Shown: positions 43,879 to 54,883 of the stretch, one piece after another
Numbering within the stretch: the first letter of the stretch is position 1
How the letters are laid out: the number at the start of each line of letters is the position of its first letter
Assembly: GCA_036925085.1 (NCBI GenBank)
Contig: JAUPFP010000001.1
Span: forward strand, 20,547,229-20,611,228
DNA: 64,000 nt
Reading direction: 5' to 3'
From: Brachycybe producta
Lineage: Eukaryota > Arthropoda > Diplopoda > Playtdesmida > Andrognathidae
The notes under the pieces: model-generated
What the model was told of the DNA's origin: nothing
The model's database searches: none
The model's input: the letters and a program-made list of their open reading frames with translations, nothing else
Translations under genes and position numbers: made by a program

Positions 43879-44268
43879 AAGCCTGGAACACAAACGCGGA
43901 ATTCCGATCAGAAAATAATAACAGAATATTTAAATGAGACAATTTTCCATAAAAAGTGAACGGAAAATTCATTAAAAATGAGTTGAACAAAGCTCAACTT
44001 TTTCCGTTCTCAAAATATTCCGTTCAAATTCCCACCAATCAGAAAGAAGCATTACGTGACATGACAAAAAAGCGAATTGGAATCCAATTTGGCAATAGAT
44101 CTAAATATGTTTCTTTTCTTGCTCAATAGAGGGTGCCCACAACTTTCCTCATTACTTTTTCTGTTTCTATGTGTGAACAACAGAGATACAGAAAAAGAAA
44201 ATGACTTTTTTTTTCCTTTTCCTATTTTCTTTTTCCTTGGCGGAATTCTGCGTGTGTGTTCCAGGCTT
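43879..44268. mobile_element. TA-type MITE with AAGCCTGGAACAC ends
   Basis: AAGCCTGGAACACAAACGCG with GAATTCCG to CGGAATTCTGCGTGTGTGTT with CCAGGCTT. Same family as 51488-51849 and the half copies at 9677 and 39472. Confidence 0.8.
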
Positions 44269-44427
44269 AAGTGAATAGGCCTATTTTTTTAAAATAGTAA
44301 AATGTTTTTGATGTCAAATAAATTGAAATTAAAAGATTTAAAAATACAGAAAATAGTGACAATTAACTGACTGAGGCCCTAGTTTAGACGGAGGCCCAGT
44401 TGCTCCCCCCCCCCCATTAAGATGGCA

Positions 44428-44484
44428 CTGTCGACATGTCGAGATTTTTTAAAAAAAATCTCGCATGTCCTTTACAGTGTTCCG
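44428..44484. mobile_element. Right end of the split hAT-like MITE
   Basis: GTCGACATGTCGAGATTT to GCATGTCCTTTACAGTGTTC with CGTAG, matching the right terminus of 61228-61619. Confidence 0.65.
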
Positions 44485-45120
44485 TAGACCAGAGCTCGAG
44501 AAAAGCTAAAAAAAAGACCTCAGAGAGCCACCCAAAATGATGATCACAGTTCACTTCCAAATTATATCTGAAAAATTTAGCTCTGTAACAAGTATCCCAT
44601 TAAAAAGTGAAAATGTTGGGATAAAAAAGACTGTTGATTGGCGCCATTTATTATTAAAAGGGTTTCCCCCATCAGGTTTCAGAGATAAACAATCTAAACA
44701 ATGTTTTAAAGTATTTATCAAATTTTAAAAGGGTCTTATGTCTGATATCTGTATGTTTGTTTGTTTGTTTGTTTGAAACACAAAAATAAGAAGAAAAAAA
44801 CAACAACAACAAGAAAAAATGTGAGACCCTACAGGGCAAAAAAAAAAAAAAGGTTTCGACTTGTTGTTGTTTTCTTCAAAAATAGAAAGCGAATCTAATG
44901 TTTTTCTTTCATCAAACTATCATATATTTATTTCAGTTTTTTGTTTTGTTTGAAAAGTGAAGAAAAATGCTTTGAAAGAGAGAGAATCATTAGCACTATG
45001 TGAAGACAACCAGAAAACCCCTTGTGGAAAAGGGGGGGGGGGGGAGGAGGAGGAGGAGGGGCAACATTGATAAATGTTTGTTGTTGTTTTTTTTAAATCT
45101 TTTTTTTTTCCTTTGCACTC
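44485..45120. other. AT-rich DNA without a gene
   Basis: (GTTT)n at 44756-44776, A and G runs (45031-45044). A 63-codon open frame at 44537 has no recognised domain. Confidence 0.5.
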
Positions 45121-46733
45121 TTAAGGGCGAGCGCAGACGACAGACAATCGGTGGCAGGCATTGCCAGACAGTTTAGTTGGTCAGAATGAAAAGTATATAG
45201 CTTCTTAAGGCGCACATACACGAGGACACCGCAGAATAAGGAGACATACAGAAGGGAAACTCTTGTGCTGGCGCCTTTGAAGTTGCTGTGACAGAATTTC
45301 AGGACCTTGGACTGAAAGCTTCTCTTATTTTAACCGGTTACTTGATAGCCCGCCACTGTTAAATGTATTACTGCGTTTGTGAAAGTAATACATTTCAAAA
45401 TGGCGTTTGTAACCGGTTACTTGATAGCCGCCATTTTGGGATGTATTACCGCTTATGTGAAAGTAATACATTTCAATGTGCGGCGGCGCCACACATGCGC
45501 AGAAAAATTCTGTCACAAGTTAATTGCTCAGTTTCCCTTCTGTTGTTCTCCTTATTCTGTGACGACACCTAGAGGCAACACTTGTGTCTGAGCAGTGTCT
45601 TTGCCGCCTATACACGTACCACAATTTTTGATATTAGAGCGGTCTACGGCACTAAATTGGACCTGTCCACACCAGAGTTGCATCTAGACTGAGGACACTG
45701 CAACTTGGTCTAGAGACACTAGCTATGTGCTCTGTACACACAGACATTTAAGTATATACACTTGATCTAGACACAAAAGTATCGCCGTGTAGACGATGCT
45801 TTACAGGGCAATGCACACAGCCGACTAAATGGACGAACACGACACGGGGCATGTTCCATTTTTCTCACCGACCCAATTGTCAGTGGTGAGATCGAGCACC
45901 TGTAAATGGCCGTCGATGCACACACGAACTACTAATTAGTCGGACGGTTTATAGTGTTTATACACGTTCTTGATGGTGCACGAGCATGATGGCAGGCACT
46001 CACACACGAGCAAAACCACCGACAAACTGACAGTCGTGTGCACTTGCGGTTTGTCAGCCTGACACATTTGACAAACTGTCGGTCATGTGCGCTGATCTTA
46101 CTACAATCTAGTCCGTTAGTCGTCACCGACTTGCTGTCGTCTGTCTGACCTCGCCCTATGGCTTCTTACAGAGTAACGCACATGGTCGACTATATACATG
46201 CAGACGGACTGACACAAAAGATGGGGAGGGGCATGTTCCATTTTTTTCAAAGTCTCGATTGTCAGGCAGTGAGATGGAGCACCTGTAAATGGCCGTAGAC
46301 GCGCACCCGAACTACTAATTAGTCGGACGGTTTAGTGTTTATATAAATTCTAGACGGTGAGCGCGTATGATGACAGGCATACACACACGAGCAAAACAAC
46401 CGACAAACTGACGGTCGTGTGTGCTTCCGGTTTGTCGGCCTCCGTCATTTGACAAGACTGTCAGTAGTCTGTGCTGACCTTACTTTGCGCACGCGATATT
46501 TCTTTTTATAACAGCCTTTATATTACGGTTCAAACGAGGATAAACCGAACCAAAAAGAACCATTTTTATTACAATAATACAAATTAAAATTTAAAAAAAA
46601 ACATAATGACGGTCGTGTACGCTTGCGGTTTGTCTGCCTCAGTCATCTGAGACTGTCGGTCGTGTGTGCTGACCTTACTACAATCTAATCCGTCACCGAC
46701 TGTTTGTCGTCTGCACTCGCCCTAAAACACACA
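45121..46733. mobile_element. GCAGACGACAGACAATCGGTG fold-back element, duplicated
   Basis: The left end GGGCGAGCGCAGACGACAG is inverted near 46126-46156 and again near 46692-46723 (TTGTCGTCTGCACTCGCCCT). The interior (GGGGCATGTTCCATTTTT, GAGCACCTGTAAATGGCCGT, AACTACTAATTAGTCGGACG) occurs twice, about 45845-46150 and 46205-46480. A separate MITE at 45231-45560 interrupts the first part. Confidence 0.75.
45231..45560. mobile_element. MITE with CAGAATAAGGAG ends, copy 2
   Basis: GCAGAATAAGGAGACATACA to GTTCTCCTTATTCTGT, flanked by GAGGACACC (45222-45230) and GACGACACC (45561-45569), 8 of 9 matching. Homologous to 7411-7710. Confidence 0.8.
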
Positions 46734-47142
46734 GACACCTAAAACTGTTATAACCACACCCCCCCCTCCCACACACGCACATGTATCAAGACACACATAA
46801 AAAATTGTGGACAAGCTAAATTGTTATTTATATAAAAAAAAAATTCTCAAGACACTTTATTGTATCCAAATTGTGTTTTATGTTTGTTGATACAAATAAA
46901 TAAACCTCTGAATTATGTTCTCAAAACTTTAAAAAACCTAATGACGCGTGTGGATGCGTGTGTGTAGTAAAGACATGCCACACTTGTCAAACTTGTCTAA
47001 AACCTGGAGTCACACTTAGGCTTTGAATGTCTTCCACAATGCTGGACTCGCTCAACAATCGTTGCCAAGGATATTTTTTTTCCCAGAATCTCTTTCAGTT
47101 CTCGTCCCGTTCTCGTCTGTTATGTAATCCCCCTACTTGAAG
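46734..47142. other. DNA without a gene
   Basis: CA- and C-rich patch near 46757, otherwise AT-rich. No coding signal. Confidence 0.5.
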
Positions 47143-47337
47143 ACAGGCATCTGTAGACAGCTTCAGAATGTCTTTGGCTCCGTCCCTTTATGTGCGTCAC
47201 ACCAAATATCAACCAATTAGAAATAAAAAGGACGGGGCATGTGTGACATCAGACCCAGTAACAAACCAATTAGAAATTGATGACGCTCACAAAAGGGCGG
47301 AGCTTAAGAAATTCTGAAGCTGTCTACAGATGCCTCT
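47143..47337. mobile_element. M2 fold-back MITE
   Basis: ACAGGCATCTGTAGACAGC to TGTCTACAGATGCCTCT (terminal change). The flanks CTACTTGAAG and CTGCTCGAAG match at 8 of 10. Confidence 0.82.
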
Positions 47338-47436
47338 CTGCTCGAAGCGATTATGACACGAACCATTCAAAAGTCGTTGCCCGTGGTCTCGTCCCTGTCT
47401 CCTCACCAGGGCCGCCGGAGTATGCGAGGCCCGAAG

Positions 47437-47618
47437 ACAGGCAATTAGAAATCGGAACGAGCAGACGACCTGCAGCTTCTAATTGGTTTGTTGTGTGGTT
47501 CGACATTGAAAAGGAAGGAGCATGTGACGTCAGACTACATAACCAATCAATTAGAAGTTGCGTTCGTCATAAAAAGGGCGGAACCAACTTCTGCTCGTCC
47601 CGATTTCTAATTACCTGT
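47437..47618. mobile_element. M1 fold-back MITE, short left arm
   Basis: ACAGGCAATTAGAAATCGG to TTCTAATTACCTGT with flanks GGCCCGAAG (47428-47436) and GGCCCGAGA. The left arm lacks the CCGCCC segment. It is inserted in a GC-rich CGAGGCCCGA region. Confidence 0.87.
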
Positions 47619-48163
47619 GGCCCGAGACAGACTCAGGCAGCAAGCGATAAGCGGGGCCGAGGAAAAAAAAAATGTTTAGTCAGCAGCGCGGCCGGAGCTC
47701 CTGAAAGCGCGGAGCCCAACGCGGTTGTCTCGCTCGCCTTGCTCTAATGCCGGGCCTGCTCCCCACGTGCAAAGGCTTTTTTCCCCCCTTGAGCTCGTGT
47801 TGTGCTCATCCCATAGTCGTTACGTATCTGTATAAATGGCCCCTAATTAGACCTTAACCCCCTTCCCAACACTGACAAAACCTCAACATTTGCATAGCCT
47901 CCCCATGATTCATATAAGATCAGATTTACAATCAAATTAAACATAAAAACTACAACAAAAGCAATCTGATCTGCATTTGCCAATTAATCAAATACCCAAT
48001 TAAGCTCAACCTACATTTTTTTTTTACTTTTCTGCATATATATATTTACTGTATCTTAATGTTTCTTTTGAAATTCTTTCTTTATTCTCCTCATTAGAGA
48101 AAACAAGAAACAAGAAAAAAGATTCGGCAAAATCGGAAACTAATACTCAAAAAGCCATAAGAA
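47619..48163. other. GC-rich patch then AT-rich DNA, no gene
   Basis: 47640-47770 is unusually GC-rich (GCGCGGCCGGAGC, GCCGGGCCTGC) and looks like a repeat of unknown type; the remainder is AT-rich. Confidence 0.4.
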
Positions 48164-48357
48164 ACAGGCATCTGTAGACAGGTTCAGAATTTCTTTGGCT
48201 CCGCCCTTTTATGAGCGTCATCAATTTCTAATTGGTTTGTGGCTGAGTTTGATGTCACATGCCCCGCCCTTTTTTATTTCTAATTGGTTGATATTTTGTC
48301 TGACGTTCATAAAAGGGCGGAGCCAAAAAAAATCTGAAGCTGTCTACAGATGCCTGT
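48164..48357. mobile_element. M2 fold-back MITE
   Basis: ACAGGCATCTGTAGACAGG to TGTCTACAGATGCCTGT with the usual CCGCCC / GGGCGGAGCC arms. The flanks CCATAAGAA and TATTAAGAA match at 6 of 9. Confidence 0.85.
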
Positions 48358-48465
48358 TATTAAGAAAGAGTTAAAAAAATGTGCGCCACCTGTGGCGACT
48401 TTTCACCAACTTTGTATTTTTATGCAAGCCAAGGTCATATAGGCCCCTACTGTATAAGCCAGTGA

Positions 48466-48540
48466 TATCAAACTGGGGTCTGGTGGGCCACTTGTGGCCC
48501 GCAGCGACCTCCTAAGTGGCCCACGGACACTTTCGGAAAA
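48466..48540. mobile_element. Possible hAT left end
   Basis: CAGTGATATCAAACTGGGGT with TGGTGGGCCACTTGTGGCCC has the style of animal hAT termini (compare 56470). No matching right end was found. Confidence 0.35.
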
Positions 48541-48658
48541 CAAATTTTAATAATTTCCCAGTCAGAACTCACGAACCGGAGTTCCTATTTGAACTCCGAA
48601 CTGTCTATTACTTAAAGGTACCGATATCCAATTAATTAAAGACTTATCAAAAAACTAA

Positions 48659-48754
48659 TACCTAGTACACACGTGATAATTTAAAAATGCATTTAAATAA
48701 TAAACGTGTTCTACAGAGCCCTGTGAAGGACAAACAAACAATATGTCGAATTCA

Positions 48755-48806
<52 letters not shown>
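48659..48806. mobile_element. Half TA-type MITE running into (ATT)n
   Basis: TAATACCTAGTACACACGTG, AATAAACGTGTTCTACAGAG and AATATGTCGAATTCAATTTA are the reverse of 1202-1497. The match stops where a pure ATT array of about 18 repeats begins (about 48751-48806). Confidence 0.75.
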
Positions 48807-48809
<3 letters not shown>

Positions 48810-49090
48810 TTTGATATTTCAAGTAAATTCGTCATTTTTTTCAATTTTTTTTCGCTCAATATTTTCAATTTTTTCGATATTTCAATATATCGTTAAAAAT
48901 CGATTTTTTTTTAAATATAGAACCGATTTCGATTTTTCCAAAATATCGCAAGCTCTATATAAAAAAAATGATTAATAAAAACTTCTCATTAATATAAACT
49001 TTCTTTTAAAAAAAACATCTCACAACATAACATAACATTATATATCAGAACTAGTTGGGTAACCGGTCATAAATGACGGGAGCAAAATTC
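48807..49090. other. AT-rich DNA without a gene
   Basis: T-rich with CGATATTTC-type repeats. Nothing else. Confidence 0.5.
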
Positions 49091-49233
49091 ACAGGCAAGT
49101 GTGCCCAGCATTAGAATTTCTTTTCCTCCGGCCTTTTATGACGTCAGACCAAGTAACAAACCCAATTAGAAATTGATGACGTTCATAAAAGGGCGGAGCA
49201 AAAGAAATTCTAATGCTGGGCACAATTGCCTGT
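49091..49233. mobile_element. M3 fold-back MITE, shortened
   Basis: ACAGGCAAGTGTGCCCAGC to GCTGGGCACAATTGCCTGT with GGGCGGAGC in one arm. The flanks GCAAAATTC and GATAAACTG do not match. Confidence 0.82.
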
Positions 49234-49750
49234 GATAAACTGTAGTTTAATTTTGCTACTATTATCCCCCTCCCCTTTTTATATTTGAAAGAGAAAATGA
49301 GTTTTTCATTTTCTCTGGTGTGCGCATGCGCGTCGTTTGTTCCTTTTTTACTCCTTTCATTTCAATTTCAGTCACCCCCTCCCACTTTTTCCCTCTCCAC
49401 ATTTCTCTCTCTCTCCCCCTTCTACACTTTCCAACCTTTTCCCCTTTCCAATTTAATATCATGGGGTTCTTGGATGGGAAGGGTGCAACATATAGTTGAC
49501 CTTGAGAAAAAAAGCGGTTCATTTATTCATTTAAATTTATATAAATTCCGACGTTCTTCAAGGTTTTGCCATTGTTTGTACAGCGTTAATCACACATACA
49601 CAGACCTGGGATATTATATATATAATTTTAGTATTCATCAGAAAAAAAGAAGACTTTTTTTTTTCTTCTTGGAAAAAGAAAAAAGATAAGAAAAGAGAAA
49701 AAGAATGAAAAAATAGAAATTATACATATGTACATACGCACATATAAATA
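49234..49750. other. DNA without a gene
   Basis: Pyrimidine-rich tract 49370-49450 and T/A runs. The 134-codon plus-strand frame is a low-complexity Ser/Phe artefact. Confidence 0.5.
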
Positions 49751-50234
49751 CAGGGTGTCTCATAAGTGGAGAACTTATTGAACTTATAGGAGGTTTTCAA
49801 ACGAGACACTTCCACCGTTTTGTTACTAGTGGCAGTGGTAGGTTTAGGTTTTGTTGCGTGGGGGGGGGGGGGGGATAAGAGAATTTGAAGGGGATGATGC
49901 AAAGAGAATTTCAAGACATGCCAGTTAGAAATCAAAGAGAACTTCAGTTGGCTCCGTCCTTGTTATGACGACCGGCAACTTCTAATTGGGTTTGTTGTGT
50001 GGTTCGACGTTGAAAAGGGCTGAGCATTTAACGTCAGACTACATAACCAACCAATTAGAAGTTGCCGGTCGTCATAACAAGGGTGGAGCCAACTGAAGTT
50101 CTCCCCGATTTCTAACTGCCTGTAACGCATGTTGCACATTTGTGATCTTGAAGTGGACCCGGCCAAAGTGAAAAGCTTTTTAGTTTTGCTTTTCAGTTAT
50201 TATTCCTATAATACTGAACTTATATGACACCCTG
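49751..50234. mobile_element. Mariner-like MITE hosting an M1 element
   Basis: CAGGGTGTCTCATAAGTGGA to CTTATATGACACCCTG, with TA on both sides. The inner inverted arms TTGAACTTATAGGAGG and CCTATAATACTGAACT extend the match. No transposase. Confidence 0.78.
49916..50123. mobile_element. M1 fold-back MITE, no clear TSD
   Basis: ACATGCCAGTTAGAAATC to TTTCTAACTGCCTGT, GC-box arms present. The core CRE is changed to TAACGTCA. The flanks AATTTCAAG and AACGCATGT do not match. Confidence 0.83.
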
Positions 50235-50877
50235 TACATATATACATACATTTCTACAAACAAGTTGCCAAATATTGTAACATGTAATTATTTACTGAGA
50301 ATCCTATCGCGGTTAATTAAAAATGCATCATTAACTTTTATGGAAATATGAACATTTTTTTTTTCTTTTTATAGAAACATGTATTTTATTTTCTCTTTTT
50401 TTATTATTCTTAAATCAGAAGAAGAAGCTTCAAGATTAGAAAATTTTGAAAACCCCAAAAATATTCTCCCCCCCCCCCCCTTTTAGTTCAAAAGGATCAA
50501 ATCCATTCCGTTATTGGGAATGAAAAGAAGAGTAGAAATTTATTTGATATGACAATCACAACAACTAAAACACCAACAAAATGAAAAAAAAAACCAAATA
50601 TTCTTTTCTTATAGATGTTCTTCTCTCTTTTAAATGCAGAGAAAAAAGCTAAAAACAACAATAGAAAAATATGTGATTATTTTTCTTTCTCTCTATTTTT
50701 GTTGGCTGTCTTTGCAAATTTGCGCCTTAAAGCTATTCGCACTTTGAAAAGTGTCAGTGAATTGATTTTCATTTCAACACATGGCAATAAATTGAATCTG
50801 AAAAGTTTAGCCAACTTTTTTTTTAGAGGTTGCAACTAGGCTTGCCACCCGTCCTCCTTTGTGGAGGACATTCCTTC
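50235..50877. other. AT-rich DNA without a gene
   Basis: C run near 50468, A/T runs. Nothing coding. Confidence 0.5.
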
Positions 50878-51287
50878 ACAGGCAAGTGTGCCCAGCAGTA
50901 AAAGTTTGACAGGCAATTAGAAATCGGGACGAACTTCAGTTGGCTCCGCCCTTTTTATGACGAACGCAACTTCTAATCGGTTGGTTATGTAGTCTGACGT
51001 CACATGCTCCGCCCTTTTCAACGTCAAACTACACAACAAACCAATTAGAAGTTGCCGGTCGTCATAAAAAGGGCGGAGCTAACTGAAGTTCGTCCCGATT
51101 TCTAATTGCCTGTAAAGTTTTTTTAGCTCCGCCCTTTTATGAACGTCAGACCCAAATATCAACAAATTAAAAATTGAAAACGGGCGGGGCATGTGACATC
51201 AGACCCAGTAACAAACCAATTAGAAATTGATGACGCTCATAAAAGGGCGGGGCAAACAAAATCTTAGTGCTGGGCAGAACTGCCTGT
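50878..51287. mobile_element. M3 fold-back MITE interrupted by an M1 copy
   Basis: ACAGGCAAGTGTGCCCAGC to GCTGGGCAGAACTGCCTGT. The left arm is split after GTAAAAGTTT, and the text resumes AAAGTTTTTTTAGCTCCGCC after the inner element. Confidence 0.88.
50909..51113. mobile_element. Inner M1 MITE within M3
   Basis: ACAGGCAATTAGAAATCGG to TTCTAATTGCCTGT. The flanks share AAAGTTT. A mixed subtype: A-type CCTTTTTATGA arm with the B-type AACTTCAGTTGG. Confidence 0.9.
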
Positions 51288-51487
51288 GGTGGCAACGGTT
51301 AGAACCGAACCGTTTCTACTCGGTTCGAAACTGGTTTAATCGGTTCGTGATTTTTTTTGGGAAACCAGTTGACATCGCTACTTTTTTTTTTGAGAAAGAA
51401 TTTTTTTTAAAATTAAAAGTTTCCTTAGAAACTAGAAGAGTTGAATCCTATTTTTATTTTCTGTTTCTTTTTATGCATCAACTCCTA

Positions 51488-51849
51488 AAGCCTTGAACAC
51501 ACGCGGAATTCCGTTCAGAAAATCAAAACAGAATATTTAAATGAGAAATTTTTTCATAAAAAGTGAACGGAAAATTCATTAAAAATGAGTTGAACAAAGC
51601 TCAACTTTTCCGTTCTCAAAATATTCTGTTCAAATTCCCACTAATCAGAAAAAAAGCACAATGGAATCTCATTTTGGCAATAAATGTTTGTTTTCTTGTT
51701 CATTCAATAGAGGGCGCACACAACTTTCCTCATTACTTTTCTGTTTCTGTGTGTGAACAACACTGATACCGAAAAAGAAAATGACTTTTTTTTTTCATTT
51801 TAATGTTTTCTTTTTCCTTGGCGGAATTCCGCGTGTGTGTTCCAGGCTT
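51488..51849. mobile_element. TA-flanked MITE with AAGCCTGGAACAC ends
   Basis: AAGCCTTGAACACACGCGGA to GCGGAATTCCGCGTGTGTGT with TCCAGGCTT, with TA at 51486-51487 and 51850-51851. The arms hold about 30-bp inverted repeats. Confidence 0.85.
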
Positions 51850-51869
51850 TAAGCCAAGCTTTTACATTC

Positions 51870-52720
51870 AGAAAAGGCAGAAAGTAGACATAAAAAACAA
51901 TAAGTCCATCAGATGTTTTTCATTCTTTGTTGTCTTCAATAAACTGAAAGTGTTTTTCATTGTAATGTGTGAAAACCCCATGATCGCAATGGAAAGATGA
52001 AAATGAAACAGAAGTTTTCCCCTGTTTCTCTTATGTTATGGCAGAAAGTAGAGAAAAACCGAAATCCATCAGATGCCTTATTCTTTATCTTCAATGAACT
52101 CAAAAGTGTTTTCCATTGTAATGTGTGAAAACCCCATGATCGCAACGGAAAGCAGAAAATGAAGCAGCTTTTTTTTCCTGTTTCTGTTATGTTATGGTCG
52201 AAAGTAGACAAAAAAACGAATTCTATTGTAAAATGGGAAAATCCTTGATCGCAACGGAAAGCAGAAAATGAAGCAGCTTTTTTTTCCTGTTTCTGTTATG
52301 TTATGGTCGAAAGTAGACAAAAAAACGAATTCTATTGTAAAATGGGAAAATCCTTGATCGCAACGGAAAGCAGAAAATGAAGCAGAAGTTTTTTTCCTGT
52401 TTCTCTCATGTTATGGCAGAAAGTCGACAAAAAAAATTATCAAATGGTTCATTCTTTGTTGTCTTCAATAAACTGAAAGTGTTTTCTATTGTAATGTGTG
52501 AAAACCTTGATCGCAACGGAAAGCAGAAAATTAAGTAGAAGCTTTTCCACCTGTTTTTCTTATGTTATGACAGAAAATAGATAAAGAACCGAAATTCATG
52601 CGATGCCTTTTTCTTTATCTTCAATGAACTGAAAGTGTTTTCCATTGTAATGTGTGAAAACCCTTGATCGCAAGCAGAACCTCTTTTCTTGTATTTTCTG
52701 CTTGTTTTCAAAGCATGTGA
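51870..52720. repeat. Tandem repeat of 110-170 bp
   Basis: GAAAGTAGACAAAAAACG, CTTCAATGAACTGAAAGTG, TTTTCCATTGTAATGTGTGA and TGATCGCAACGGAAAGCAGA recur five to six times. Two units near 52200-52420 are almost identical and lack the CTTCAATGAACT part, giving a shorter unit of about 110 bp. Confidence 0.85.
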
Positions 52721-53731
52721 TATCAAGGCTTAATGGAATCGGAAAGAGTTCTGAACTAAATATCAATTTTCATTTTCACAAAAAACAAGATGCATTTTAC
52801 TTACAAAAAAAAAAACACACTTAAAAACCAACACCAAAAAAATATAGTAACACTGAAATTCTGCATAACAGAAAAGAATAATCTGAAATAAGAAACACAT
52901 CACACGAAATTATATAAATAGAAGAATCTTTGTTGAAAGCATTCAAAAAATAGGGAAAAAAAATAAAATAAAGAAAAGACAAAATAGAAAGAGTTCCCTT
53001 TAAAGAATGTAACAAAAAACCAACTACATAACTTGGTTTTGTAGCAGAGTTAGCTATGTTTAATCAGACAAAGATTTGTGGAATGTAACATATAATGTAA
53101 TTTATCCCCATTCCTTTATTTTATCAGCATTTTTTTTGTGTGTGTTCCTTTTGCTGAAAATGAAATGAAGAGAAGATTTATATATAAAAAAAAGCTTCAA
53201 CTATATTATTCAATATTTTATTTTCAAACTAGCTAATTAGATCTTATTCAGTTAACTTCAAAAAGCAAGTTTGAGGCAGCCAATGGCAAAATCGCAAAAA
53301 CTGACAAAAATATTAAAACCTGAAACACAACCGACAAAGTGCTAAATTTGAACAAACCGTGAAATATTGTTTAAAGGCCGCCTTATACTTCATTCTTTTT
53401 ATTCCATTCTGTTCCTTTCCGTTCTGTCCATTCAGTTCATGTCAAAGGAAAGCTCATATACTATCAATGACTAAACTGAACAGCATGAACAACTGACCAA
53501 TGAGAAACACATAGGGCAAATCTTAGGGAAAAATAGGATAGGGAAACTGGCAACAAAATTATTTAATAAAATAAGAGAAACTGGCATCACAGGTCTCCAT
53601 CCCGTAATAGGAAGTGGACAATAAACAGGATAAGGTGTGGCTTATGACGTCCTTTGTTATTCTGACTGGCTACCACGAACAGATTTCCCGCCAAAGTTCA
53701 GCAAGTTCTATCCATTCTGTTCATTCCTTTT
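52721..53731. other. AT-rich DNA without a gene
   Basis: A/T runs; a TTCCATTCTGTTCCTTTCCG patch near 53400 with a shorter echo near 53700. No coding signal. Confidence 0.5.
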
Positions 53732-53861
53732 AGAATTATGTAGTTTGACATCACATGCTCCGCCATTTTCAACGTCGAACCATGCAACAAACCAATTAGA
53801 AGTTAACGGTCATAAAAAGGGCTGAGCCAATTGACGTTCTCTCCTATTTCTAACTGCCTGT
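53732..53861. mobile_element. M1 MITE, left arm missing
   Basis: TTATGTAGTTTGACATCACA to TTTCTAACTGCCTGT; the left third is replaced by unrelated sequence. Confidence 0.78.
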
Positions 53862-54292
53862 CTCAGAAAGTGGTTATAACTCAAGTTACACTTGATGGAT
53901 TCGCCTGAAATTTTCAACATAAACAGAGCATCTTATATTATAAAATTCTGCTGGGCAGAATTTTTTTTCTTAAAAAGATAAAAATTAAAAAAAAATTAAA
54001 AACTGGAAAATGACCGTTTCATAATTATAGCTAATGAACTTTTCACTTTTATTAATTGTTGTGACAAAATAACATGCTGAACACAACAGTAACATTAAAG
54101 TTACTAAGGTATACGACTGCCCTAATGTTTTATAACTTAAAACATTTTTTTCTACATACTTTGAACAATATTTATAAGCAAATTTACATAAATTCTGCCC
54201 CAAAATGAGCTAAAATGGCACTTTTTAGCTCTGCTATTGTAGTATAATCATGGCAATCGGCTTAATCATCATGTATGATGATATCTCAAAAG
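53862..54292. other. AT-rich DNA without a gene
   Basis: No repeats or coding signal recognised. Confidence 0.5.
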
Positions 54293-54498
54293 ACAGGCAG
54301 TTAGAAATCTGAAAGAACTTCAGTTGGCTCTGCCCTTGTTATGACGACCGGCAACTTCAAATTGGTTGGTTATGTAGTCTGACATCACATGCTCTGCCCT
54401 TTTCAATGTCGAATAACACACCAAACCAATTAGAAGTTGCCAGTCGTCATAACAAGGGCGGAGCCAACTGAAGTTCTCCCCGATTTCTAACTGCCTGT
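54293..54498. mobile_element. M1 fold-back MITE, 8-9-bp TSD
   Basis: ACAGGCAGTTAGAAATC to TTTCTAACTGCCTGT with CTCAAAAG on both sides (54285-54292, 54499-54506); a ninth base is ambiguous because T is shared with the terminus. The core is TGACATCA, a one-base change of the CRE-like palindrome. Confidence 0.9.
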
Positions 54499-54883
54499 CT
54501 CAAAAGTTCTTTGCACAATTTAAGTCTGGGGACATGCCGGCCTTTCAAGAGTGGTGACATTTTCGTTTCGAAACTATTTGTTCCTTAGGTAGCTGGAGCA
54601 ACGGGTGCATTTTCTTGCTCGAATACTAAGCTAACACTAGGGAATCGACTTTAGTAGGTCAGTAAATACTCTCATAACACTGTCTGATAACAATATTATT
54701 TTTTGGCTGAAATGAAGGCAAAGCTTCTCCTTCCAAAGGCACTAAACAATTCTCATATCGTTAGGCTCCCACCTTGTGGTTTTTATTTTTCTTCTTCATA
54801 TTATAAGGATGTGAGCATTAAACCACAGTATTTTTCTTAAAATTTTGACAGTGTCTTTGAAACACGCACCTTAGTTTTTAACT

